64,000 bases of DNA from contig JAHYIO010000001.1 of the NCBI GenBank assembly GCA_020543525.1, positions 3,596,001 to 3,660,000 on the forward strand. The letters are read 5' to 3'. This stretch comes from Coriolopsis trogii (Eukaryota; Basidiomycota; Agaricomycetes; Polyporales; Polyporaceae). Position numbers and translations under genes: made by a program. Of the stretch, positions 49,999-60,819 are shown one piece after another. The notes under the pieces are model-generated. The model was not told the DNA's origin. It saw only the letters and a list, made by a program, of their open reading frames with translations, and made no database searches. Every line of letters starts with the position of its first letter. Position 1 is the first letter of the stretch.

Positions 49999-50664
49999 TG
50001 TCGCGCTTTCGGCACGCGTCCGGGAGTTGTGGAGTAGAATATGGTTAGTGGGGTGGGTAAATCTTGTTTGTGAGAGGGGAGTTGTGGTGGTGTATGGCCC
50101 GAAGCATGAACGCGGTATAGTGGCTGCTGCTGCCTGCAGCATCCGGGGCTTCACGCCTTCCAAGGTGGGCTGTGGCTGCCGGCATATGCCGACTGTCTTT
50201 GTCGCCGCCGCCATCATCTTGTCGGACTTGTCGTCTTCCTGACTTGTCTGACTGCGCCCTTGAATGCACTGCACCTGCTCACGCCTTCCTGCTCGTGAGA
50301 CATATTCGTGACTGAGTTGCTACATCGGCGCACTCGGTTATTCCGATCATGACACCACCAGCAGCGAACGTACCGGGAAAGCAACAATCCTGTCAAGGCT
50401 CTGGGCAGCTCCAGCCTTTGTTGATGAGTTGGAGGAAGGAAGACAGATGGGTTGCGCCGCCGTTGAAGGGCAGTTGAGTCTTACAGGTACGCCCGACTCC
50501 CTGCATCCTCCGAGGTCATGGAGCTTAAGCCAGTCTGCAGCCGCCGACGACTTCGACAAGCAAGCTTCACGTGGGCGTCGAAGTCTATCGCGCGTGCACC
50601 CACGCCCTTCAACACGGCCGTCTTCCCTTCGCGCTATCCGTCACTACCGCTCAGCAGCGGCGCC
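49999..50664. other. Divergent promoter region RdRP / HDAC-like gene
   Basis: About 665 bases shared by two divergently transcribed genes. Minus-strand frames (e.g. 50045-50269) continue upstream of the RdRP start but have no domain and may be leader sequence. Confidence 0.45.
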
Positions 50665-52277
50665 ATGAAGGTCTATTGGGATGCCGATACCCTCCTACAC
50701 AACCCGCCCCACGAGATTCTCTCTGGACGACTTGTCCCATACATCGAAAGTCCTGAACGCCTTCTCAGGATCAAGCAAGCTTTGGACCAGAATGCCGCGT
50801 TTGAGATCATTCCTGCGACAGACGACTGGCCCGATATCAAAGAACACATCCTAGCCGTCCACTCGGAGGACTACCTGGATTATCTCGAGAACATATACGA
50901 CGAATGGGTGTCTGTCGGTGGTGATAAGGTATTGTCCGCGGTTCTCTTGGCCTGTGTTAAGTAACACGTATGGGGCGCAGTGACTGTATTAGTTAATCTT
51001 TTCAGGATGCCGTATTTCCCGAGACATTTCGGCATCATCAGCTCCAGGACATTGCCTCCCAAAACATCAAGACCATGTCAGCTCTAGCAAAGCCAGGTGT
51101 GTTCATCGCGGTGGTCTTGGTTTGAGCATGCACGCTTACGGTGCAAGAGGCAACTACTGCTTTGATCTCAGTTGTCCTATCACATCAGGTGCGTACGACT
51201 TCTGAAGGCAAGTTACGTATCTGCATTGAGTACTCAGAATATGTTCTCAGCGACATACCGAGCCTGCATCGCATCAGTCAAGGTTACGTTGTGCGCTGCC
51301 CGGGCTTTGGCGAACAGCAACAGGTCACCATGCGGGGGAGTCCTCGCCCTAGCGTGAGCTCTCAATCTGGTCTGGTATTCTTAATCTGAATCTTTCATCT
51401 CGTCGACAAGACGGCCCCCAGGCCATCACGCACAAAGCAGTCTATGTGGGGGTTACTGTTTTCTGAACAATGTCGCAATCGCCGCGCGATACCTCCTGCA
51501 GGCAACTGGAGCCCACCGTGTAGCTGTTCTTGATGTTGATTATCATCACGGCAATGGAAGTGAGGGCAATCGGTCCTGTCTCCGAGGTCGTCCATCCGTG
51601 ACCATCACATTCAGCCCAGCAAATCTTCTATTCTGATCCGCAAGTCGTCTATGTATCGCTCCACGCTCAGGGCGATTATCCATGTAAGGATATTGTTCCT
51701 CCGAGTGAAGCCCTGTCAGTATCAGTGAGCGCGCTGAGAACCGCTTCTGTAGATTTCACTGGCTCCACCGGAGAACGTGGATCCGGTCAGGGGACGGGGT
51801 ACAATCACAACTTCCCGCTTCCGACAGACACGACGACGGACGATGTCTATTGTGAGACACTACAGAAAGCCGCCGACGTCATACACAGTCACGATGACAT
51901 CGACTACCTGCTCGTCAGGTAAGTGTTTGTAAACGGCATCCATGTCCACGACGGCGCCGAGGTGGCCGATGGCTGCTTGACGACCAGTGATACGTGGCTG
52001 CTGACCAGTGACGTAGTCTAGGCGTAGATACGTACTCAGAGGATCCCATCTGCGACTTCCTTTTGACTCAGGACTGCTATCTTCGCATTGGCGGAATCAT
52101 TGCTTCTGTGGGGAAACGAACGTTATTCGTAATGGAAGGGTGAGCAAATGCGTCCACTCACAATCGCAGCCCGCCGTCACTCACTGGTCGTTGTCTAACA
52201 GGGGGTATCATCTAGACACTCTGGGTGAGAACGTGCGTAGTGTGCTGCTAGGATTCGAGGCGAAGAGGCACGCCTGA
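50665..52277 (+). CDS. Histone deacetylase-like / acetylpolyamine amidohydrolase
   Basis: Zn-dependent deacetylase of the arginase/HDAC fold. Exon 1 50665-50928 starts MKVYWDADTLLHNPPHEILS, then PYIESPERLLRIKQALDQ; exon 2 51006-51096. Catalytic pieces: RRPPGHHA (His-His, near 51408), GGYCFLNNVAIAARYLL, VLDVDYHHGNGT (metal ligands, spliced at the Thr), VSLHAQGDYP, LVSLGVDTYSED (third metal Asp) and EGGYHLDTLGENVRSVLLGF (transition-state Tyr), stop TGA 52277. The N-terminal 'WDADTLLHNPP..GRLVPYIESPER' pattern fits the acetylpolyamine/acetylspermidine deacetylase branch better than class I or Hda1 histone deacetylases. At least seven introns. All catalytic residues are intact. Substrate (polyamine or protein) is inferred only from family resemblance. 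Confidence 0.85.
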
Positions 52278-53265
52278 GAGCGGCCGTTGGTTTGTTTCCT
52301 CACGGCGCCCGGTAATCGCAGGATCTTCGATGGCCCGCTCGATCATACCACAAGCGTGCGTACGGAAACCTTCTGATCCTTCCCTTTTGTGGCCCAAAAG
52401 CAGTTAGCGCTGGCGTTGTGGCTCCAACAACCTACTTACCCGCGTGTACAAACATCCTGCGCCGGCATTGCAACCGCGTACATCACTATGCTGCGCCGGG
52501 ACTGCAGACGAGTCCTGACTGGCCCGGATTGCCCTCGATAATTCGCACATAAAAGTCCACGTATGATCTTTTCATGCTTCCGCGGGTATTTCGTTGAGAG
52601 TCTGGGACCATCTCGGCCGCACACCAACCTGGCGTCTCACTTTAAATGACATGCAGCCGTGGTTCTTCACTCACAGAACGAGAAGTCGCATGGGGTCTGC
52701 CTCACAGAGGCGTGTCACGCGCTCCGTAGCACTCCTGCAGTACTGTCAACCGGCGTTGTCCCTGGTGAGGGCGATCCAATACCCGTGGACGGGGACCAGT
52801 CGGATGCTCGGGCTGTCGGCATCTTAGGCATTCGCCAAGATGCGCCGGCGTGTCGCCCCAGGATCTAGGGATTTCCCTACTCGAACTCCTGAGACAACCT
52901 ATCCCGACTCAGCACCATCTCCGAGGGCCAGCGTTCCCGTGTCTGCGGCTCCGCACCAGCCATCAACTGTGGGTTGCCTGATGGCGATCATGCAACAGAG
53001 AACCACTCGCAGGAAAGTCTTCCATGGATGCGCTCACGCCGCGTTCCAGGCCGTATAACTGGCGCGGCCGCATTACTTATGGGAGCGGTCTGCTTGGACG
53101 GCACGGATCCCGCGCGTGCTGCTTCTTCCCTCCCTCTTTCTGTTTCCTCGCTTCCTACACGAACGCTCTTGCCGAGCGGGTCTCATCGCGCGCGTCCCCA
53201 AGCAGCTGAAGCTACAGGCCCGGAAGCTCGAGGCTTACTGCGTCGCGCGCTCGCTGTATGCATCG
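52278..53265. other. Intergenic between HDAC-like and DUF6533 genes
   Basis: About 1 kb. Short plus frames (52594-52868, 52974-53306) show no domain; the last overlaps the start of the next gene in another frame. Confidence 0.4.
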
Positions 53266-55196
53266 ATGGGTGGGACCGTGACAATACTGCCGGAGCCGCT
53301 GGGTGAGCTTGAAGAGCTGCTGATCGGCATCGACGGGATTCAGAGAGGGCGGTATTTGGCTATCGCGACGTTGTGCTGCTATGTGTACGACTTGCTTTTG
53401 ACTTACAACGATGAGGTACGTCGCCGTGCATGCTCTACGAGATTCTATAGTGCTTACTGGGCCCTGCTTTTGTTCGCCAAAGGTCTGCTACTTTTGGGGC
53501 GGCCCATGGACCGTTACGCGTATATTATTCTTTATGGTCAGTTCACAGCGTTGGTTATCGGGGTGACTGTCGTTCAAAGCTCGATGTCGTTCAGAATCGA
53601 TACTTCCCGATTCCTGTGTTGATGTATGTCGTTCACTCTCACATCATTTGACTCAGTGTTCATATCATTTCGTTCCATAGCTTAGGCATCCTCGGTGAGT
53701 GCCAACATGGCGACATACATAGGGTAACACGTTCATGAATTGTCTCGGCCCACGCCCCTCAGGCTTCTTCGCGCCAAATTTGTCCGTTGCGGTAAGCTGT
53801 ATTTCTGTTGCAATGTACCATTCTTCCCTAACCTCTTCCACCTGACAGGCGTACGTGGTAATTCTTCTTGTCCAATGAGATTCTGCTCACTCTTGAACCC
53901 GCCTGGCTGCAGATGTTCAAGATTGATTCACTCTGTCTTCATCCTCACGATCTGTGGTGTTGCTATCGTGCAAGGCAAGCTCTGTCTCCTGCAATCCTCC
54001 TCTTACCATCGACTGATCCTCGCTCCAGCTATCATCGTCCTTCGCATATGCTATGTCTACTCGAAAAATCCCCTCGCACGGGTCTTACTGGTCGGCACTT
54101 GGCTGACGACTTCTCTCATCACCTTGGTGTTGTTCGGGACGATCTGGCACGACATCGACCCCTTTGAGGTCGTCATAGCCGGCGTCACGTTCCAGAAGGC
54201 CGGGTGTACGGCGCCACCGTCGCGTCAGGTGTGGAAGCTGTTCGTGCCGAATCTGGCGTTCCATACGATCCTCTACCTCGCGACAACCATTCCTGCGCTG
54301 CGGATGCGGAAGTTCGGGAAGCGGAGCCAGCTCATGGACCGTCTCTGGAGAGAGTGCGTTGTTTCCTAACGATGAGTGACCGTGCGCTGACCTTGCACGG
54401 CCTTCCAGCGGCGGTATCTTCTACTTCATCGTGTTGGGTAAGCCTTCACCACGGGCATGGTGTGCTGCTCCTACTCACTCACCCTGCAGTCGCCGCAACA
54501 TTCTCGACCATTGGTTCACTGGCCCGCTCTGAATTGGTGAGACCGCCATCGACATGACATGAGCGAGATGGGATAGCTGACGCGGTGATTGCAGATTACT
54601 GTTCCCGCGATTTACTCCAAGTAATTGTCCTGATCTGCTCACTTTCGAGGAGATCGTATCTCTAACATTTACTTTGTGCAGCGTAATCTTGACGTTCACC
54701 GCAATAGCAGTGTCCCGACTCATGCTGAGCATCCGTTCACTCGCCGCCCGCCTCTCACTCTCCCCCGATTGGCTGCTCAATAACACCGAGCTTGCCCGAG
54801 TTAACTGGAAGCCGGGACGCAGAGAGGGAGAGCTCATCGTGGAGGTCGACGCGATCGAGCACATGGAGATGAACTCGGTCGAACACGACGACAGCTTCAA
54901 GCGCAGCCGCACACCGATGCTACATACTACCCGCGTTGGTGTCCTCGAGCATTCAGAGTATCCCGGGACGAGGGAGTTCAAAGCGCCTCCTCGACTGCCG
55001 AAGAAGCCCAAACCCACTCACGCTTGCAGTGGTGAGTGCCTGTGGCTCGTCGGACACGCCCTAGCATTGACTGGAGAATGTGGTAGCCTCACCACCTCCC
55101 AGATACGAACCCCAACCAGTATACCATGACCCGACTCTCGTAGTAAGTTACACACGAGAGTACGACGAAGAGACCGGCGTCCATATTGTACGATGA
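53266..55196 (+). CDS. Multi-pass membrane protein with DUF6533 N-terminus
   Basis: ATG 53266 gives MGGTVTILPEPLGELEELLI.. followed by the basidiomycete DUF6533 signature RYLAIATLCCYVYDLLLTYN-DE, spliced to VCYFWGGPWTVTRILFFM and NRYFPIPVLI. Later segments read RICYVYSKNPLARVLLVGTW, TTSLITLVLFGTIWHDIDPF, LFVPNLAFHTILYLATTIPA, GGIFYFIVL, ITVPAIYS and VILTFTAIAVSRLMLSIRSL: about seven membrane spans in the seven-TM-like layout of the family. A ~110-residue cytosolic tail (NWKPGRREGELIVEVDAIEH .. VYHDPTLVVSYTREYDEETG) ends at TGA 55194-55196. Around ten short introns. Family members are abundant in mushroom-forming fungi and have no established function; receptor-like topology is an inference. 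Middle exon boundaries (53700-54010) are uncertain. Confidence 0.75.
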
Positions 55197-55419
55197 TAAC
55201 ACGACGAGCACCTAGACTCTGATATATACTTGTAATACATTCATCTTGCAGTTTGTGTGTCCACTTGGTACCCGCCTCGCCCCCGAGTGCTCGAGAGTGC
55301 TCCCTGGTTTGCGATAGTTGCCATTAACGGCCTAGCGGAATATGCCGAGTGTGATTCGCAAGCGCCCTCTGACATTGAGTCTACATCTGCCAGTCTCAGC
55401 TCTGCACTCTTCCTCCTCC

Positions 55420-56549
55420 ATGGCCGACCCATCTGCACCGCCTCTCGCGCACGACCCGATGCAGGGCATTGCAACAAATATTGTCGCCCCTGCGCCCGTC
55501 GGCGTACCCGCAGCCATACCCGGCATGGCACCCCCACCAGGAGGAGCAGCGGCCCCCCCTGCCCAAGAGGAGTTCTTCTCCGAGACGCTCTACATCCAGA
55601 ATCTGAACGAAAAGATCAAAATCCCTGTGCTACAGGCATCCTTACGTGGCCTGTTCAAGTCGTACGGCGAGGTGCTCGACGTCGTCGCGCACAGCAACTT
55701 GCGCATGCGCGGCCAGGCGTTCGTCTCCTTCGAGTCTGCAGAGATCGCGAAGAAGGCGGCGAAGGAGGTTCGAGGGTTCCCGTTGTACTCCAAACCGATG
55801 GTGCGTGCGCGTTCGTGATTTTGGCACCTGCCGTCTGCTCACGTTATCTCGTGCAGCAAATATCATTTGCGAAGACGCGATCGGACGCTGTGGTGAAGAA
55901 GCTGGACGCGTCTCATTTCGACGAGCACAAACAGAAGAGACTGGAACACAAAAGTACGTATTGCTTTCCCTTTGACCACCCCTCTCCCGCTCATCGAGGC
56001 TCATGTTTCTATTTCCAGAGGCGACACGCTACACGAACCCCATCAAGCGCAAGTACCGCCAGAAGCGCCTCGCCGCCGAGGGTCCGTTCTGTTCCTCCCG
56101 AGGGCATGCACATGTTGCTGACCCATTGCACAGTGGATGGCGCAGGAGCGGCCCCGACTTCAAAACGGCCAAACGTTCAAATGCCGGACGAGTACCTCCC
56201 CCCGAACAAGATTCTCTTCCTCCAAAATCTGCCCGAGTCGGTCACCAAGGAACAGCTCACGTCTCTCTTCTCGCAGTACGTATCAGTTTTGCTACCCATG
56301 CCCTACCAGAAATCTGACACAGAATCGTGACAGGTACCCGAACCTGCACGAAGTGCGTCTTATCCCGACAAAGAAAGACATCGCCTTCGTCGAATTTTTG
56401 GACGAAGGAAGCGCCACGGTGGCAAAGGATGCGCTTCACAACTACAAGCTCGATGGAGAGAACAAGATCAAGGTATGGTGTCCTCGCCGAGATTTATAGA
56501 CCACGCTCGCTGACTATGTCTCGCACAGATCACTTTCGCAAGGAAGTAA
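55420..56549 (+). CDS. U1A/U2B''-like snRNP protein with two RRMs (280 aa)
   Basis: Exons 55420-55800, 55857-55953, 56019-56081, 56134-56275, 56334-56472 and 56529-56549 sum to 843 nt in frame. Residues 1-50 are Ala/Pro/Gly-rich. RRM1 (~residues 51-132) has RNP2 LYIQNLNEK and RNP1 RGQAFVSFES, continuing into QISFAKTRSDAVVK, the U1A/U2B'' hallmark order. A basic linker (KATRYTNPIKRKYRQKR) leads to RRM2 (~residues 205-280) with ILFLQNLP and AFVEFLDEGSA, ending KITFARK. This is the architecture of the single fungal/insect (SNF-type) protein that binds U1 or U2 snRNA stem-loops in the spliceosome. Whether it serves U1, U2 or both cannot be decided from the sequence. Confidence 0.92.
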
Positions 56550-56830
56550 ATCTCGTATGTTTATGTCATGTGCTGTACGTTCCACATGCTGTCGAACAAC
56601 TTCACTACTCTATTGTATCCACCTTGTATTCTTGCGCGTATGGGAAAGCGCGCGGTGTATCATACTATTTGTCGATGGATAGATGTTCGAACGGTGCATC
56701 TATTCAAAGAGAGGCCGGTCTATGTGGTCTATATGTGACTCTAGCAAAACTATGCAAAGGTGCGACAGCAAGAAAGCAAGCGTATTGTGGACAAGCCACA
56801 GAATCGATCAGTCCACTCCAAGTCTGACGT
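56550..56830. other. Convergent 3' region (snRNP protein / malic enzyme)
   Basis: The two stop codons face each other across 281 bases; nothing else is seen. Confidence 0.5.
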
Positions 56831-59093
56831 CTAATGCTCACCATGGACGGGATCATATATGTAGTCCGGGTACTCAGCAAGCCACTGGCGCTCCGCGATC
56901 CTATCCCTCACCTCCTCCCGATCCCAGTCTACGCCTGCGCTGCCCTCAGCGATGGCTTGTTCCGCGACGGCCACAGCGACCTCCGTGTTCACCTCGCGAG
57001 CGTGCTCGAAGTCCGGGAGCAGCGCGCTATCAGGATCCTTGAGCGCAGGGGAGAGAGAGGCGAGGCGGCGTGCGCCCGCGATGATCATCGAGTCGGAGAG
57101 CTTGCGTGCCTGTGTGATCATGGCGCCAAACCCGAGACCGGGGTATATGAGCGCATCTAGGAGAAAGGTAAGCATCGGTTCAAGGTCTATCCGTGATGTG
57201 CTATTGTGGGCACATGGAGTGGGAGGGCGAAGATGGCGACGGGCGGACGTGGGAGATGGAGCGAGAAGAACGGAAATATCATGGTCGGAGAAGAGAGAAC
57301 ACGGCGGAGACAGAAGGCGGGGACCGCGAAGAACGTGGAACTCGTCGGAGACTGGAAACACTTACTATTACACTCTGCGACCTCGTACATCTTCCCATTG
57401 GGCATCTTGCATGGCGGGAATGGGCTCCCCGTGGCCATGAGCGCCTTTCCGTTCGTCCAGTCGTTTGCGTGCTTTGGGTCGACCTCGACCAGCCTCGTCG
57501 GGTTCGACAACGGGAAGATGATCGGCCTATCTGTACCCTTCGCCATCTCGCGCACGACCTCTTCCGTGAACGCCCCTGCGTGCGTCGAGCAACCAATGAG
57601 TACCGTGGGCCGCACCTTCTTCACGACCTCCAGCAGTCCAATCTCGCCCTTGTCGTTCGTGGGCACGCCCTCCCACTCGGCATCCGGGCGCACGTATTCG
57701 CGCAAGCTCGGGCGGTTCTTGGTAGGCCCGAGGGACTCCTTGACAAGTCCGTAGCGGTCGAGGAGGAAAAACCGCTTGTTCGCATCCTCGACGGAGAGGC
57801 GATCGATGGTGACGAGGCCGTCACGGAGTTGCTTGGTGATTCCCAGCCCTGCGGTACCAGCCCCGTAGACCACTACGCGTTGGTCCGCGAGCTTCGACTT
57901 CGTGACTCCCACTGCGGACATGAGGGCTGCTAGGGTCACTGCGCCAGTGCCCTGACTGGATGAAGTCAGGATGCCATCGGCCACATTCGAAACCGGAAAG
58001 CTTACACATCGTCGTTGAACACTGCATGCTTGTCACGGTAGATATCGAGCAGGCGTTGGGCGTTGCCAACGCCGAAGTCTTCGAAGTGGAGGAGGGCGTG
58101 CGGATGGTGTTTTCTTACAAGCTGGACGAATCTGGGAGGCGCGGTAAGCCAGTGAGAACTGTTTGTGTAGCGCAAAAGAAGCTTACTTGTCAACAAATCG
58201 ATCATACGCTTTGCCCCGCACCCGTCGATTTGGCCAACCCTGAGTATATGCGCATTTAGTAGATGGCAGGCCAATATGATGTGATACATACCACGTAGAG
58301 GTTGTCGTTGAGCAAGGTCTCGTTATTCGTGCCAACATCCAAAACCACACTGATCGTCTTCGACGGGTCTATGCCTCCGAGAAGCCTACTGTACATCAGT
58401 ATAATCCGCATGACCTTACCGCATACGCGACATACGTGTATATTGCTGACTTGGCCGTGGTGATACCGATTCCCTATGAATACCAGAAGCAAGGTCAATG
58501 AATGAGATGGTTCGAGGGGTGTTGTGGATGCATACGCCGACTCCCTGATCCCCAATTCCGAGGATTGCTTCCGAGTCGGACACAACGAACAGCTGAATAT
58601 CATGACCTTTCGTTTGCTCCAAAAAATCCTCTTCCATTGTGTCTTGTTCGGGGAATGTCAGATACATGCCCTCGCTCCGGCGAAACAAATGAGAGTAGTT
58701 GGCAATAGCATCGCCCTATAGTCAAACTCCGGAATCAGTCAACCTTGCACATGCAGAGGACGTCCAGGTACTCACCTGCGTGGGTGTATAGATTATTGGG
58801 ATTAGCTCTCTCAAGTGTCTGCTTATGAGAGCGTAATACAGGACCCAGTTCTGATCCTTCACACTTTGGAGGAAGGTATTCTTGCGGAGCGGCTCCTCGC
58901 GCGTATTCAGCTGATCGTATGCGCGTATACATTGTTCTTCGAGCGTGTTGTAGCGATATGGAAGACGTCCAGTCAGGCCGAAAGCCTTCCTCTCGGAATG
59001 CGTGAAGCCAGTGCCCTTGTTGAAGCGAGGATGGGTGAGGATGCTGTCGCCACGCAGGGCTACACGAAGAGCGCGGTTGACCTTCGTAGCCAT
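56831..59093 (-). CDS. Malic enzyme (NAD(P)-dependent, decarboxylating)
   Basis: Converts malate to pyruvate and CO2 with reduction of NAD(P). ATG 59093: MATKVNRALRVALRGDSILT, HPRFNKGTGFTHSERKAFGL, then QNWVLYYALISRHLRELIPI ending IYTPTQ. The malic domain continues GMYLTFPEQDT, LFVVSDSEAILGIGDQGVG (catalytic signature), GGIDPSKTISVVLDVGTNNE and HFEDFGVGNAQRLLDIYRDK (metal-binding E-D-F). The NAD-binding domain has QGTGAVTLAALMS, VVVYGAGTAGLGI, PIIFPLSNPTRLVE and ATGSPFPP. The C-terminal end is DRIAERQWLAEYPDYIYDPV, stop 56831. About eight short introns. No clear mitochondrial presequence is visible, so a cytosolic form is possible. Cofactor choice cannot be settled by eye. Confidence 0.93.
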
Positions 59094-59366
59094 GTAGAGT
59101 TGGAGGGGTAGGGCTTGCTATCGCCATCGTGCAGAGCGGACATATTTATAGCGAGCGTCATGAACGAGGTGACGTGCGAGATGGGGGTGCGTAGTCGACC
59201 TGGTGGGTCCTATGAGGTCGAGGCAGGAGACAACGTGGGAGACAATGACCGGACTCTCCTCCTACCATTGCCGAGGACCTCGCCGGCAGCCAGAACACCA
59301 CTATATCAAATGAGGCTCTGCACGGAGCCTCGCCATTCATCTCTTCGTTTCTAACTACCATCTACT
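59094..59366. other. Divergent promoter region malic enzyme / LysM protein
   Basis: Short shared upstream region (273 bases) between the two start codons; no specific motif called. Confidence 0.45.
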
Positions 59367-60178
59367 ATGGGTCGCTGGACGCAATATGACGAGGTGCGTG
59401 GCGAATCATCACCGTTGTTCCTTGGTCTGGCTGTGTGCGCGGCGAGGCTCATCTGGTTGTGTCAACAAATCATAGGATTCCTACCGCCTGCCCGAGGGCA
59501 TGAAGCGCGTCGGATACGACTCCGACACAGGCAAGTATTACTTCCGCGACCAGGATGGCTCGCTGTGGGAGGGTGCAGAAGGTGCTGAGTACGGCCAAAT
59601 GACACGAGGTGTGTATGTCGTGTCAATGCATACTGACCCGGGAGGCAAGAGGGTCGTTTGAGCGAGCTCGCTTACGTCTGTTGCAGTCTCGAATGCCCCG
59701 GTTGCTACAGGCGATCGCCCTGCGGAGGATGTCGAGGACGAGGAGGCCGAGATCGGCGTTCATTCGCGTGCCGATGGGTACATGCCTGTCGCCGTTGATG
59801 CCGTGCGTTCAGCTCGCTCACTCCATGAAGTCCGGACTTATTCACTCTTTTGCTCAGGACGGTAACAAGTATCCCCGTCAAACGAGTCGTAATGACAACG
59901 CCTACCGTGTCATGCTTCCCTTCTTCCTCATAATAGCCGTCGTTCTCCTGCTTGTCATCCGCCTCGTGCACTCGAGCACCCCTTCCAGTCCACCACAAGC
60001 CATCCTTTGTCCTGGCACGAGTCAGGCCTACCACGTTTCTCGCGGTGACACTTGTTGGGACCTGGCGCAGTCACGGAGCTGCACCGTGGACGACATCCTT
60101 GCGGTGAACGAGGATCTTCGGTGTGAGGCGCTGCGCCCCGGTCAAGCCATCTGTTTGCCTGCTAAGGTACAGCAGTAA
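59367..60178 (+). CDS. Single-pass membrane protein with extracellular LysM domain (198 aa)
   Basis: Exons 59367-59393, 59476-59608, 59687-59802 and 59858-60178 give 198 residues. Residues 1-105 are hydrophilic: MGRWTQYDEDSYRLPEGMKR, an aromatic/Gly stretch (GYDSDTGKYYFRDQDGSLWE) and an acidic patch. Residues ~110-127 (VMLPFFLIIAVVLLLVIRLV) form one membrane span with no preceding signal peptide, implying type II topology. Residues ~149-194 are a LysM (CBM50) domain: YHVSRGDTCWDLAQSRSCTV, DDILAVNEDLRCEALRPGQA, ICLP, with five cysteines in the luminal part. LysM binds chitin or peptidoglycan GlcNAc. A membrane-tethered LysM with a long cytosolic N-terminus suggests a cell-wall or self-chitin contact role rather than a secreted effector. 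Function is inferred. Confidence 0.85.
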
Positions 60179-60819
60179 AGCCGAGGACTTTGCGGGCTTG
60201 ACTTTCATGAACTACCCCTCATTCAATCTTCCTATGTGTTTGGTTGCTGGTAACCGTTTGTTCAGGACCTCATTGTACTCTATCACATCGCCGTAATGGC
60301 TGTATACTACCTTCCGCCACTTGAAACTATCACTATGCGACTGGCCAGATGGCGACGGGAGGGTAGCATTGTGTCGCTGCAGGATGTCGTGCGTGTATGA
60401 TCTTCTGACCATTCAACAGAGATGCACACTCTATGACATGACGAGTGGTGGACTATACCGCTTGAATATGCTTGCCAAGCGCTCTTCTAGCACAGACCTC
60501 GCAAAGTCACAAATGATACAGAACCACCAAAGGACCTGTCGAGCATGACGATTGCGAGTATGCCAAGCTCCACCCTTCGGCCTCCGTGGACCCTTGCGGC
60601 GTCGACAATGTCGAACTTTGGTAGAATGTACCATCTACATTTGGGAAGCGCTGACTCTGAACACAGCAATACTGCCGTCATTCATCGGTACCTCAGATGA
60701 CTCGGCTCGCGTACAGAAGACTCCCGCGGGCGATGCGTCATTCAGAGCCCTGCTGTATATTACGACTGCGAGACCAACCCGAAGACTCCCACCCTATCGC
60801 TCCGAACGCACTGCATAGC
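60179..60819. other. Intergenic upstream of the RNA-repair gene
   Basis: About 640 bases. An in-frame ATG at 60697 could extend the next CDS by 41 residues but that segment has no domain. No other gene seen. Confidence 0.45.

Noticed and set aside
60697..60819. 41-residue N-terminal extension of the RNA-repair protein from ATG 60697.
   Set aside because: The 2H domain begins right after ATG 60820; the upstream segment is Arg/Pro-rich without domain similarity.
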